Origin: Enterococcus rotai
GTDB taxonomy: Bacteria > Bacillota > Bacilli > Lactobacillales > Enterococcaceae
Length of the DNA stretch: 64,000 bases
Reading direction: 5' to 3'
Assembly (NCBI RefSeq): GCF_001465345.1
Contig: NZ_CP013655.1
Coordinates: 1,597,667-1,661,666, forward strand
Below the pieces are notes generated by a model, which saw nothing but the letters and a program-made list of their open reading frames with translations, ran no database searches and had not been told where the DNA came from. Position numbers and translations under genes: made by a program. Below are positions 1 to 7,954 of this stretch, in pieces (position 1 is the first letter of the stretch; every line of letters starts with the position of its first letter).

Positions 1-2037
1 ATTCTATCTGCTACTCAGACAAGCCATGAATCATTAAAAAATGTAACAAAAAATGAAGTGAAAACAAAAAATATTAATAATGGAACACGTAAAGTTAAAA
101 ATCCAACCTTTGATATCACAACCAAAGGGACGACCAATGCTGGCATCGATTTAAATTCAATCACGATAGCAGATGTTCCACAAGATTCCTATACTATCAA
201 GCAAACAGCAACCGGTGCTCAAATTATTTTTGCAGATTATACGTTAACACAAGATATTACCATTACTTACAATACAGTATCTAAAAATGCTGGACAAATT
301 TATACGGAAACCATTATCAAAGCGGATAATCTAGATCAAATGACTGAAACTCGTAGAACAGCCACAACAACGCCACTTGTTTTGAGATTTTCTGATGGAG
401 ATGCAGAAGGAGTCGTATATTTGGCTCAAGCACAATTTCACACGTATAATGAGAGTAATCAAGCGATAAACATTCCTCATGTTTCATTTGAATTAATTGA
501 TAATGTGACGCAAAATCGCAGTGAGTTTACTACAGATGAAAACGGCAAATATAATTTTGATGCGATCATGTCTGGAGAATATACCTTAAAAGTAGTGGGT
601 ATTCCAGAAGGCTATACGATGGCACAGGAATATATCGATGGGAAAAAGATCAAAATAGGCAAAGATACGAATCAGATCGAAGTTCCACTTAAAGAAAAGA
701 AAGCAGATCAAACAAGTGTCAGCGTAAAAAATTCAACTATTTATGTTGGGACAAATTGGAACGCAGAAGATAACTTTATCGGAGCTAAAGATCAAGACGG
801 AAATGCCGTTGCATTTGACCAAATTACGGTAAGTGGAACAGTCGATACCACAAAAATTGGTGATTATGAAGTAACCTATCATAATCAGGACAAAGAAGCC
901 CAAGCCATCATTTCTGTTAGTGCAAAAGACGAAACGCTAGCTGTCAAAGATTCTACCATCTATGTGGGAGATACATGGCAAGCGATAGATAATTTTGTAT
1001 CTGCGACAGATGAAAAGGGTCAAGACGTTCCGTTTGAAAAGCTAACTGTTTCTGGAACAGTCGATACGAAGACGGCAGGTACTTATGAAGTAACATACAG
1101 TTTCAATGAATTAAAGGAAACCGCTAAAATCACTGTACTAGCCAATCAAACAGCTGTTCAAGGAAAAGATTCAACAATCTCTGTTGGAACAAACTGGACC
1201 CCAGCCGATAACTTCGTTGAAGCAACAGATAAAACAGGAAAACCTGTTGCATTTGACCAAATTACGGTCACTGGAAGTGTTGATACAGCTAAAATTGGTG
1301 ATTATAACGTCACATATAAAAACCAAGGAAAGGAAGATACTATCGTCGTCCATGTTGTTGCGGAACAAGCAACACTTGCTGTGAAAGATTCAACCATATA
1401 TGTGGGAGATACCTGGCAGCCAGCTGACAATTTTATAGCCGCAACAGATGAAACAGGCAAAACAATTTCAATTCAAAATATCATTGTCACAGGAAATGTA
1501 GATACAACAAAAGCAGGTATTTATGAAGTTGTTTATGGATCAGGAACCTTAAAAGAAAGGGCAAAAATCACAGTAAAAGCTGACCAATCATCACTAGTTG
1601 TAAAAGATTCAACGATATATGTAGGTGACGATTGGAAGAGCGCCGATAACTTTGTATCAGCCACAGATCGAGACGGAAAAGCTATTTCTTTTGAAGATGT
1701 AGAAGTCAATGGAACAGTTGAAACCAAAGAAAAAGGAGAACAGCAAGTCGTTTACGCAGTTCAAACCAATCAAGAAGTAAAACAAAGTAAGACTAAACAA
1801 GCGAACCAAACTGAAAAGAAATTAACAGCTACAGCAACGATCACAGTACTTGAAAAAAATGCACCAAAAACCAATCAAACAACGAAGAATCAAACACATA
1901 TTTCTAAGCCAGATAAACAAGGGAATTACCCTAAAACAGGTGAGAAAATCAACCATTATCTAAGTTTGATCGGCCTCTTATCTGTATCGCTCACACTCAT
2001 TGGTGTGATGCGAGTAAGGAAACGAAGAACAGATTAA
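1..2037 (+). CDS. Ig-repeat cell-wall-anchored surface protein (5' truncated by window)
   Basis: The frame is open from base 1, so the GTG at 58 is unlikely to be the start and the N-terminus lies outside the window. Visible order: an adhesin-like beta-rich segment; a Cna-B/SdrD-like domain (about nt 440-690, with DENGKYNF and SGEYTLKV); five bacterial Ig-like repeats of about 70 residues (nt 709-1850), each opening with a KDSTIYVG-like strand and ending near YEVTY; a Lys/Gln/Thr-rich stretch; then a sorting signal YPKTGE, a hydrophobic segment and the tail RKRRTD. The sortase motif is YPKTG rather than LPxTG. Repeats 1/3 and 2/4 pair as similar types. A hairpin follows at 2056-2104. The next two genes (degenerate Ig protein, Mga-like regulator) suggest a locally controlled surface locus. 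The ligand is unknown. The family call is firm; the adhesin role is inferred. Confidence 0.85.
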   Translation: MLSATQTSHESLKNVTKNEVKTKNINNGTRKVKNPTFDITTKGTTNAGIDLNSITIADVPQDSYTIKQTATGAQIIFADYTLTQDITITYNTVSKNAGQIYTETIIKADNLDQMTETRRTATTTPLVLRFSDGDAEGVVYLAQAQFHTYNESNQAINIPHVSFELIDNVTQNRSEFTTDENGKYNFDAIMSGEYTLKVVGIPEGYTMAQEYIDGKKIKIGKDTNQIEVPLKEKKADQTSVSVKNSTIYVGTNWNAEDNFIGAKDQDGNAVAFDQITVSGTVDTTKIGDYEVTYHNQDKEAQAIISVSAKDETLAVKDSTIYVGDTWQAIDNFVSATDEKGQDVPFEKLTVSGTVDTKTAGTYEVTYSFNELKETAKITVLANQTAVQGKDSTISVGTNWTPADNFVEATDKTGKPVAFDQITVTGSVDTAKIGDYNVTYKNQGKEDTIVVHVVAEQATLAVKDSTIYVGDTWQPADNFIAATDETGKTISIQNIIVTGNVDTTKAGIYEVVYGSGTLKERAKITVKADQSSLVVKDSTIYVGDDWKSADNFVSATDRDGKAISFEDVEVNGTVETKEKGEQQVVYAVQTNQEVKQSKTKQANQTEKKLTATATITVLEKNAPKTNQTTKNQTHISKPDKQGNYPKTGEKINHYLSLIGLLSVSLTLIGVMRVRKRRTD

Positions 2038-2055
2038 TTGAACGCTAAGGTAAAT

Positions 2056-2104
2056 TAAGGCTTGAACAGAAGCAGTACATTATATGCTTCTGTTTAGCCT
2101 TTAT
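2056..2104 (+). terminator. Rho-independent terminator after the Ig-repeat protein
   Basis: A 10-bp perfect stem (AACAGAAGCA at 2065-2074 with TGCTTCTGTT at 2085-2094) is extended by AAGGC/GCCTT and followed by TTATT. The T tract is short, so strength is uncertain. Confidence 0.6.
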
Positions 2105-2139
2105 TCACTGGGATGAAACGGTTGGAGGCGTAAGCATAA

Positions 2140-2745
2140 GTGAAAAATAAACCATTGATATTAGGAACAGCACTACTATTTTCATCAGCACTTTTTTTAC
2201 AAGCAGAAACGCTTTATGGAAAAGAAGCAACGACTCCTGGGAAATATAAAATGACCTATGAGGTAGATGGCAAAGTAGAGACGGTCATAGTTGAAGTCAA
2301 AGAAAATCAAACAGAGCTTCTCTTGAAAGATATCATCATCAAACAAAATGCAACATGGTCTCCAATAGATAACGTGGTTTCACTAAAAGGAAAAGACGGA
2401 CAACCACTGAACTTGAACCAACTAATGATCAAAAATAATGTCAATACACAAGAAATAGGCACTTATTTTGTCAGATTTTCATATGAAGATGAGGTTGCAA
2501 TAGCAAAAGTAACGGTCAATCCTTTTACTAGTTCAGATTTAAAAGAAAGAAGAGTGAATCAGACTTCCCCAAATGACTCTAAAACAAAAATCATGTTGAA
2601 TGACGAACTACTAAAAGAACAACCAAACAAAATAACAATGAACACAAACACTTCTGGAGGAGCGGATCAGCAAGGTTCCACAGACTTTGGAAATATGTTG
2701 AGTTTCCTATCAGGTACGCTTCTGTATGGAACAAGGAGAGTATAA
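2140..2745 (+). CDS. Secreted Ig-like protein with degenerate C-terminus
   Basis: Starts with GTG 11 nt after GGAGG (2124-2128). It is 201 aa with a signal peptide (residues 1-28, hydrophobic ILGTALLFSSALFLQA). The mature part opens inside an Ig-like repeat: TTPGKYKMTYEVDGK matches the second half of repeats in the preceding protein. One full repeat follows, then a polar linker. The last 25 residues (GSTDFGNMLSFLSGTLLYGTRRV-like) resemble a worn C-terminal sorting signal, ending in a basic tail but with no LPxTG motif and a short hydrophobic part. It looks like an internally deleted relative of the upstream adhesin, either decaying or freely secreted. The stop codon abuts the ATG of the next gene (TAAATG), so the two are probably co-transcribed. 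Confidence 0.7.
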   Translation: MKNKPLILGTALLFSSALFLQAETLYGKEATTPGKYKMTYEVDGKVETVIVEVKENQTELLLKDIIIKQNATWSPIDNVVSLKGKDGQPLNLNQLMIKNNVNTQEIGTYFVRFSYEDEVAIAKVTVNPFTSSDLKERRVNQTSPNDSKTKIMLNDELLKEQPNKITMNTNTSGGADQQGSTDFGNMLSFLSGTLLYGTRRV

Positions 2746-4173
2746 ATGGATTTTCTGCTATTAGACGATCGAACGAATTTAAAACTATCCATCATCCGAA
2801 AGTTAGAGCAACAATATTCATTTTCGGAGCGCAAAGATGTTTTATGTGAAGAACTAAATATCTCCCAATACTTATTAGAACGTAGCGTCACAGAAATAAA
2901 TGAAGACTTGAAACAGTTTGAACTGATCGATGATATGGAGTTGGTCGAACAAAGCAGTGAAATCATTCTTTTCCAAGATGCACAAGTATCATCAAGTGTT
3001 GTGGAGGAAAAATATTTAAAAGACTCACTGGAGTTTACATTGTTGCAAACCATATTTTTTAATCAGTTTACGTCAATTAAAAAATATGGAGAAAAACATG
3101 GGATGAGCCGAACTGTAGTCTATAAAATTGTTGATAGAATTCGAAAAGAACTAGCGCAATATGAGATAAAGTTATCGAAAAATTTTCAGCTAGTTGGGAA
3201 TGAATGGAAGATTCGTCAGTATTTTAATATGCTCTATTATCGAATTTATAAAGACTCGGATGAACTATACAATCAATCAGATATCCTAGCGGTCCAAGAA
3301 TTATTTTCTGAGATTAAATTATATTGTGAAGAAGTAAACACGTTATATCTGTTTAAACATTATTTATTGATCACGTTAGAAAGAGTCAAAAGAAAACAGC
3401 ACTATTTTTTACCTAATAGTTTTAAATCGGTTGAATTTGATCAAAAGAATAAAATCTATCAAACCGTTGCTCAGTGGAGTGAACGCACTTTGAAGGGAAC
3501 CAATCGCGAAATAGAAGTGGAAATAAGAGGTATCATCAACCAGCTATCCGTTTACAGACTCGAATTTTGTGATCTTGAAAATGATGTGGTCACAGAATAT
3601 ACTGAGCGATTAAAGCAACAATTTCAGATGAATATGCAGTTAAGTGAAATAGGTCCCGAATTTTGTACAAGTGTGAAGATGACCATTTATCAGCACCAAT
3701 TTATTACACCGTTGATAGATCTTACGCTGCGAGCAATCGATTTGGAGTTTTTTCATGAGCGTTATCCAATCATATTCGAGATGTGCCATACATTTATTTA
3801 TCAATTGAAAGAAGATGAATTCAAATTTAGCAAAAAATCATTGTTTTTCAATCTGTTACTGGTATTATCGCAGCAATATGACGAAGAAACCGATAAAAAT
3901 ACAATCAATATTTATGTGAACTTTACCCAAGGTGAAAAATACAATCGCTTCATTAAAAATCAGATTCAAATTTTTGACTCTTTTAGCATACATTTTCAGC
4001 CAGTCATACGTCCAGATACAGATTTGATTGTCTCTGATTATCTTCCCCAAGTAACTTTTTCGGCACGAAATCTGATTTGGCTGGCGCCGCCAAGAGCCAG
4101 TGATTGGCGTAACTTTGGTAATGAGATTGTCCGAATTAATAGAGAGCTACAATTGAATAAAAAAAGAAAGTAG
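2746..4173 (+). CDS. Mga-like virulence-type transcriptional regulator
   Basis: 475 aa, ATG directly after the preceding stop, with AAGGAG at 2733-2738 inside the upstream gene. The N-terminal 130 residues contain two helix-turn-helix segments (around LCEELNISQYLLERSVTEI and YGEKHGMSRTVVYKIVDRI), as in the Mga/AtxA family. The long helical middle matches the PRD-like region and the C-terminal 100 residues fit the EIIB-like module. Mga proteins activate surface-protein genes in streptococci and enterococci, usually close by, so the Ig-repeat genes upstream are the likely targets. Family assignment rests on architecture and residue pattern; targets and signals are inferred. Confidence 0.8.
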   Translation: MDFLLLDDRTNLKLSIIRKLEQQYSFSERKDVLCEELNISQYLLERSVTEINEDLKQFELIDDMELVEQSSEIILFQDAQVSSSVVEEKYLKDSLEFTLLQTIFFNQFTSIKKYGEKHGMSRTVVYKIVDRIRKELAQYEIKLSKNFQLVGNEWKIRQYFNMLYYRIYKDSDELYNQSDILAVQELFSEIKLYCEEVNTLYLFKHYLLITLERVKRKQHYFLPNSFKSVEFDQKNKIYQTVAQWSERTLKGTNREIEVEIRGIINQLSVYRLEFCDLENDVVTEYTERLKQQFQMNMQLSEIGPEFCTSVKMTIYQHQFITPLIDLTLRAIDLEFFHERYPIIFEMCHTFIYQLKEDEFKFSKKSLFFNLLLVLSQQYDEETDKNTINIYVNFTQGEKYNRFIKNQIQIFDSFSIHFQPVIRPDTDLIVSDYLPQVTFSARNLIWLAPPRASDWRNFGNEIVRINRELQLNKKRK

Positions 4174-4186
4174 TATCAATAATTAT

Positions 4187-4228
4187 AAGAGGATGGAATA
4201 GTAGCGTCTGCTGCTGTTCCATCCTCTT
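4187..4228. terminator. Bidirectional terminator between the Mga-like gene and the 33-aa peptide gene
   Basis: A 12-bp perfect inverted repeat (AAGAGGATGGAA at 4187-4198, TTCCATCCTCTT at 4217-4228) lies between convergent genes. Flanking U tracts are weak on both strands, so it could act both ways or only as an mRNA 3' stabiliser. Confidence 0.55.
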
Positions 4229-4297
4229 GTTTGGTGTCAGTGGATTGAGTAGATAAGAAAGCTTTGTTCTACTCTTGGTTTCTATATGAATAAGGAT

Positions 4298-4399
4298 CTA
4301 GAAAATAATACGATCCACGATTTCAGAGATTATCGTTGTTACCCAGGCATATACATTTCCGTGTTTTTTAAACTTTTTAGCAGTTTTTTCTTGATTCAT
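4298..4399 (-). CDS. 33-aa cationic amphipathic peptide, unknown function
   Basis: A short ORF preceded on the minus strand by a near-perfect ribosome site (AAAGGAGG, 7 nt before ATG). The peptide has a Lys-rich first third (KTAKKFKKHG), one Trp, and an amphipathic tail in which Ile/Val/Phe recur every 3-4 residues (WVTTIISEIVDRIIF). No signal peptide or double-glycine leader is visible. Its composition recalls leaderless bacteriocins, phenol-soluble modulins or short type I toxins, but I recognise no specific family. Immunity or export genes are not adjacent. It converges with the Mga-like gene, and a 13-bp inverted repeat sits just upstream. The strong ribosome site and full use of the frame make it likely real; function is unknown. 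Confidence 0.55.
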   Translation of the reverse strand: MNQEKTAKKFKKHGNVYAWVTTIISEIVDRIIF

Positions 4400-4441
4400 T
4401 GTAAGCCTCCTTTATTTATATCTTAATAATAGAGGAATCCA

Positions 4442-4478
4442 TAATAAAAGAACATCGATAAAGTGTGTTCTTTTATTA
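4442..4478. promoter_or_regulatory. 13-bp inverted repeat upstream of the 33-aa peptide gene
   Basis: TAATAAAAGAACA (4442-4454) and its exact reverse complement (4466-4478) are separated by 11 nt. On the minus strand the right-hand side of the palindrome overlaps where a -35 would lie for a TATTAT -10 near 4427-4432. It may be an operator; a terminator is less likely because no gene points into it. Confidence 0.4.
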
Positions 4479-4638
4479 CATTTTTGAAAGGGGGACTTTA
4501 TCCAAGCAGCGAATTACTCCAAGTGTATTTACCGCAGATCTGTCTATGTTTGGTAATTTAGTCATCGTTTTTCTTATTGATTTATAACTTACTTAAATGG
4601 GTAGCAATAATGAAAATTTTTATTCGTTTTATCTGAAT

Positions 4639-4667
4639 TTGACTATTTTTTCCCAAAATGGTAGAGT
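4639..4667 (+). promoter_or_regulatory. Candidate promoter for the ABC-F leader transcript
   Basis: TTGACT (4639-4644), 17-bp spacer, TAGAGT (4662-4667). It would start transcription shortly before a ribosome site and the small ORF at 4691. A second possible -10 (TATACT, 4805-4810) lies closer to the gene. Confidence 0.45.
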
Positions 4668-4690
4668 AACACCTGAGGAAGGTGTTTCAA

Positions 4691-4762
4691 ATGTACGTAT
4701 TATATATTTCAACTCTTAGCTCCCTACAACTTATGTTTGATGAAGTGTTGTATGGAGCTTAA
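4691..4762 (+). CDS. Putative 23-aa leader peptide of the ABC-F gene
   Basis: ATG follows GAGGAAGG (4675-4682) by 8 nt and encodes 23 residues ending YGA. A stem-loop (AGCTCC...GGAGCT, about 4718-4759, extended by TACAAC/GTTGTA) overlaps its second half and stop codon. Many ABC-F ribosome-protection genes are controlled by stalling on such a leader. The arrangement here fits, but the peptide is short and could be fortuitous. Confidence 0.4.
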   Translation: MYVLYISTLSSLQLMFDEVLYGA

Positions 4763-4875
4763 TCGAGAAGCTTAAGAGCTTTTCTTATTCATCAGTAAAT
4801 TTAGTATACTAAAAAAATAGCATCTATTTGCTATGTATTTAGTCTGCTTATTTACTGAAGGATATATAGATTAAA

Positions 4876-4908
4876 AGGCCCTAGACATTTTGTCTGTGGG
4901 TCTTTTTT
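4876..4908 (+). terminator. Attenuator-type terminator in front of the ABC-F gene
   Basis: CCCTAGACA-TTT-TGTCTGTGGG forms a stem followed by TCTTTTTT, ending about 50 nt before the ABC-F start. Its place inside the leader, downstream of two promoter candidates, suggests premature termination that is relieved under induction. Confidence 0.6.
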
Positions 4909-4958
4909 GTATGTTCTTTAGTAAAAATCTAGGAAACCACATGAAAGAGGAAATTAAA

Positions 4959-6500
4959 ATGGAATTATTACAAGTCAAAGATTTAACTTATGCAGTACCT
5001 GATAAACAGCTTTATGAAAACAGTTCATTTACGTTAAGAAGTCACGAACATATGGGCATCGTCGGTAAAAATGGTGCAGGAAAAAGTACCTTGTTGAAGA
5101 TGCTTTTAGGGAACGTTTTACCCGATGCAGGAGCAATCATATGGAATCCAGCTGCTACATTAGGATATTTAGACCAATATGTGGATATGGATCAATCGCT
5201 GACGATCAACGAATTTTTAAGATCTGCTTATCAAGAATTATTTGCCACAGAACAAGAAATGTTGAAACTTTATGAGACATATGGTGAAACGGGCGATGAC
5301 CAATTGTTAACAAGAGCGGCAACCTATCAAGAAAATTTGGAAATGAAGGGATTTTATGAAGTTGAAAATGATATCAGCAAAGCAATCACAGGGCTTGGCA
5401 TCAGTGATGCTGATCAAACATTAGCTGCATTAAATCGTGGGGATCAAATCAAGGTCATTTTAGCCAAATTACTATTAGAAAAACCATCTGTCTTGATTTT
5501 AGACGAGCCTACAAACTATTTAGACCAAGAACATATCGAATGGCTGACAGATTATCTAAATGCATTTGAGAATGCGTTTATCATCGTTTCCCATGATACA
5601 GAATTCTTAAGTAACATCGCAACCTGTATCTGTGATATTGATTTTGGTTCGATCAAAAAATACCATAGCAACTACACTGATTTCTTAAAACAAAAAGCCC
5701 ATTTAGCTGAAGCGTATCAAAGTCAATTTGTAGCACAGCAACGAAAAATCAAAGAAACAGAAGCGTTCATTCAGAAAAATATTGCAGGGATCAAAACAAA
5801 AATGGCACAAGGCAGACGAAAACATCTAGAAAAAATGGATCGTTTGAAAGAACCAGAGAAAAAGGTGAAATCTAATTTTTCCTTTAAACTAATGCCTCAA
5901 AGTTCGCCTAATGTGATGACAATTGATGAATTAACAGTAGGCTACAAAGAACCGCTTCTTACGGTACGTGATTTACAAGTAAAAAAAGGGGAAAAAATCG
6001 TGATCACTGGTGCAGATGGTTTAGGCAAATCGACATTAGTAAAAACACTGCTGTCACTGGTACCAGCAATTTCTGGTAAAGCACAATTTTCACCACAAGT
6101 TGTTACTGGTTATCACTCTCAAGAAATTGAGTGGGAAAATACTGAATGGACACCAATTGAAGCATTAGCCAATAAATATACAAGACTTACCTATGAAGAT
6201 GTCCGTCGCGAATTGGCAAAATGTGGGTTGAAACGAGAAATTGCTTCAAAAAATATTTTTATGCTGAGTGGTGGGGAACAATCAAAAGTGAAATTATGTG
6301 ATCTGACGATGCAACCAAGCAATTTCCTGATTTTAGATGAACCAACCAATCATTTAGATGTAGATTCAAGAAAAGCCTTGCAAGATGCTATAAAAGCGTT
6401 TAGAGGAAGTGTATTGCTGATTTCAAATGATGAACAGTTTTATTCAGGTGTAGCGGATCATGTTTATGCTGTTGCAGATAAACATCTTCTAAAGCAATGA
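4959..6500 (+). CDS. ABC-F family ATPase (ribosome-associated), one atypical signature motif
   Basis: 513 aa from the ATG at 4959, chosen because AGAGG lies 8 nt upstream; longer starts run through the attenuator. Two ABC domains without membrane segments are joined by a charged helical linker (about residues 240-320, KTKMAQGRRKHLEKMDRL), the P-site tRNA interaction motif of ABC-F proteins. NBD1: Walker A GKNGAGKST, Walker B VLILDEPTNYLD, but signature LNRGDQ instead of LSGGQ. NBD2: Walker A GADGLGKST, signature LSGGEQ, Walker B FLILDEPTNHLD. ABC-F proteins act on the ribosome, in antibiotic protection or translation control. The leader with attenuator favours an antibiotic-responsive role, which is inference. 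Whether it is a resistance subfamily cannot be decided here. Confidence 0.85.
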   Translation: MELLQVKDLTYAVPDKQLYENSSFTLRSHEHMGIVGKNGAGKSTLLKMLLGNVLPDAGAIIWNPAATLGYLDQYVDMDQSLTINEFLRSAYQELFATEQEMLKLYETYGETGDDQLLTRAATYQENLEMKGFYEVENDISKAITGLGISDADQTLAALNRGDQIKVILAKLLLEKPSVLILDEPTNYLDQEHIEWLTDYLNAFENAFIIVSHDTEFLSNIATCICDIDFGSIKKYHSNYTDFLKQKAHLAEAYQSQFVAQQRKIKETEAFIQKNIAGIKTKMAQGRRKHLEKMDRLKEPEKKVKSNFSFKLMPQSSPNVMTIDELTVGYKEPLLTVRDLQVKKGEKIVITGADGLGKSTLVKTLLSLVPAISGKAQFSPQVVTGYHSQEIEWENTEWTPIEALANKYTRLTYEDVRRELAKCGLKREIASKNIFMLSGGEQSKVKLCDLTMQPSNFLILDEPTNHLDVDSRKALQDAIKAFRGSVLLISNDEQFYSGVADHVYAVADKHLLKQ

Positions 6501-6511
6501 GGTGACCGATA

Positions 6512-6901
6512 ATGGATTTTACTGGAGATGAAAACCATCAAGTCTACCAATTTTCGTGGATGGAGCGAGAACTAAAAAGAGTATCAGAAGATAAGTTGGC
6601 TGATCGAATCTTGATTATTGGCAGCGGCGTTTTAGAATGCCAAACAGCTATTAAGCTAGCTAACAAAGGCAAAGAAGTTGTGATCATTGAACACTCGGAT
6701 GAGCTACTGCCAGATTGTCTAAATTCTCCAATTAGGGCTCAACTTATGAGAAGCTTAGAAAAATTGCTGGTTACATTTTATTTAGAAACAGTTATTATAG
6801 ATAGTGAAAAAGAGCAGGTTTGCCTTTGTAATAAAGAAGGATTTCAGCTGTACCTAGATATTGATAACATTATTGCTCCTAAAGGCTATGAATATTTTTA
6901 A
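6512..6901 (+). CDS. Orphan NAD(P)-binding fragment of a pyridine nucleotide-disulfide oxidoreductase
   Basis: 129 aa with GAGGTG 9 nt before the ATG and only 11 nt after the ABC-F stop, so likely in the same transcript. Residues 32-62 carry a dinucleotide-binding fold (ILIIGSGVLECQTAIKLANKG, then an acidic residue after VVIIE), as in the NAD domain of glutathione/NADH oxidase-type enzymes. The FAD domain, redox-active cysteines and dimerisation domain are all missing. Family members normally exceed 400 aa. It is either a decayed remnant or a stand-alone domain; no start or frame repair in the flanking bases restores more of the enzyme. Confidence 0.55.
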   Translation: MDFTGDENHQVYQFSWMERELKRVSEDKLADRILIIGSGVLECQTAIKLANKGKEVVIIEHSDELLPDCLNSPIRAQLMRSLEKLLVTFYLETVIIDSEKEQVCLCNKEGFQLYLDIDNIIAPKGYEYF

Positions 6902-6949
6902 TTTCGTTTATAGTTAAAGGAATAAAGCTAAAATGAATGGAGCAAAAAA

Positions 6950-7777
6950 ATGTTTACAACAATTGAGAACGTAAAGTTTCAACAGGCTGTAGAAACCTGG
7001 AATCAAGGCTTTAGCGATTACCTATTGCCAATAACTGTCGATCAAAAAGCGTTAGAACAGAGAATTCAATCGTTAAAACTGTCAAAGAAACTCTCGGCTA
7101 TTTATTCGATCAAGGGAGAATCTGCTGGAATTATCCTGTTAGGCGTGCAAACCTTTCAAGGAACGAAAGTGATGTGGGTCGGTGGTATGGCGGTTGTTCC
7201 GAAATATCGTAGGAACAAAGTCGCTTCTAAATTGATGGATTACGCAGAAAAATTAGCAAAAGAACATCAATGTGAGTACCTAATCTTGGAAGTGATCAAA
7301 GAGAATGAGCGGGCGAGGCGATTGTACCAAGAAAAAGGGTTTCAACTTATCAATGAGTTGGCAGTTGGTTCAGTTGTTTTACCAGCTAGAACAAGAAAAA
7401 AAGAGTGCATTGAGTTCAAAGCTATCCCGTTAGAAGAACGAGCGTTAAGCGAAACAAAATGGATACCTTGGCAAAATCGTAGTATTTTTTCTGAACAAAA
7501 CTATGCTATTTATCACGAAGAACTAAAAGTTGGCTCAATCAGTTTTAATCTAGTTGAGGATGTTTCTGGAGAAAGTTTAGTCCTTAAACAATTACAGCTA
7601 GTTGAACAAAAAAATTGCTCGTTAATAACAGCTATCTTACTTACTTTAAAAGAACAAGAAATTCTTGATACAATCAAATTCACCAACTTTGATAAGGCAA
7701 CACCAGAATATGCTGAATTAGAAAAAATAGGTATTACGATACAACTGACACAATTACAATTAGCTAAAAAAATTTAA
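6950..7777 (+). CDS. GNAT family N-acetyltransferase
   Basis: 275 aa, ATG with GGAG 9 nt upstream. The N-terminal 150 residues form a GNAT fold: VGGMAVVPKYRRNKVASKLM is the strand-4 / acetyl-CoA pyrophosphate loop (R/Q-x-x-G/N-x-G/A type, here RRNKVA), followed by LILEVIKENERARRLYQEKGF. The C-terminal 120 residues have no recognised motif and could be a degenerate second GNAT lobe. The acceptor substrate is unknown. Confidence 0.75.
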   Translation: MFTTIENVKFQQAVETWNQGFSDYLLPITVDQKALEQRIQSLKLSKKLSAIYSIKGESAGIILLGVQTFQGTKVMWVGGMAVVPKYRRNKVASKLMDYAEKLAKEHQCEYLILEVIKENERARRLYQEKGFQLINELAVGSVVLPARTRKKECIEFKAIPLEERALSETKWIPWQNRSIFSEQNYAIYHEELKVGSISFNLVEDVSGESLVLKQLQLVEQKNCSLITAILLTLKEQEILDTIKFTNFDKATPEYAELEKIGITIQLTQLQLAKKI

Positions 7778-7791
7778 ATAGTAAATCTATT

Positions 7792-7833
7792 CAGCGGTAC
7801 TCGTTTTAGCGAACGAATGCCGCTGGATTTTTC
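7792..7833 (+). terminator. Terminator after the GNAT gene
   Basis: CAGCGG / CCGCTG outer stem with an inner TCGTT/AACGA pairing, followed by GGATTTTTCT. Confidence 0.65.
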
Positions 7834-7954
7834 TATTAAAACACTGTTAAATCAGCAAGCAACGCACCGTTGCAACTACCTTTATTGTATAATAGATGAA
7901 AGCAACGTATTTATGCGGCGAAAATACTAGACGTTAGGAAATGGGTGAATTATA

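Noticed and set aside
2038..2139. Extra small gene between the two Ig proteins
   Set aside because: Only the terminator hairpin and a ribosome site are seen.
4890..4958. TTG at 4890 or ATG at 4941 as start of the ABC-F protein
   Set aside because: The first lies inside the terminator hairpin. The second has only a weak ribosome site, while 4959 has AGAGG and begins at the conserved domain edge; 4941 is not fully excluded.
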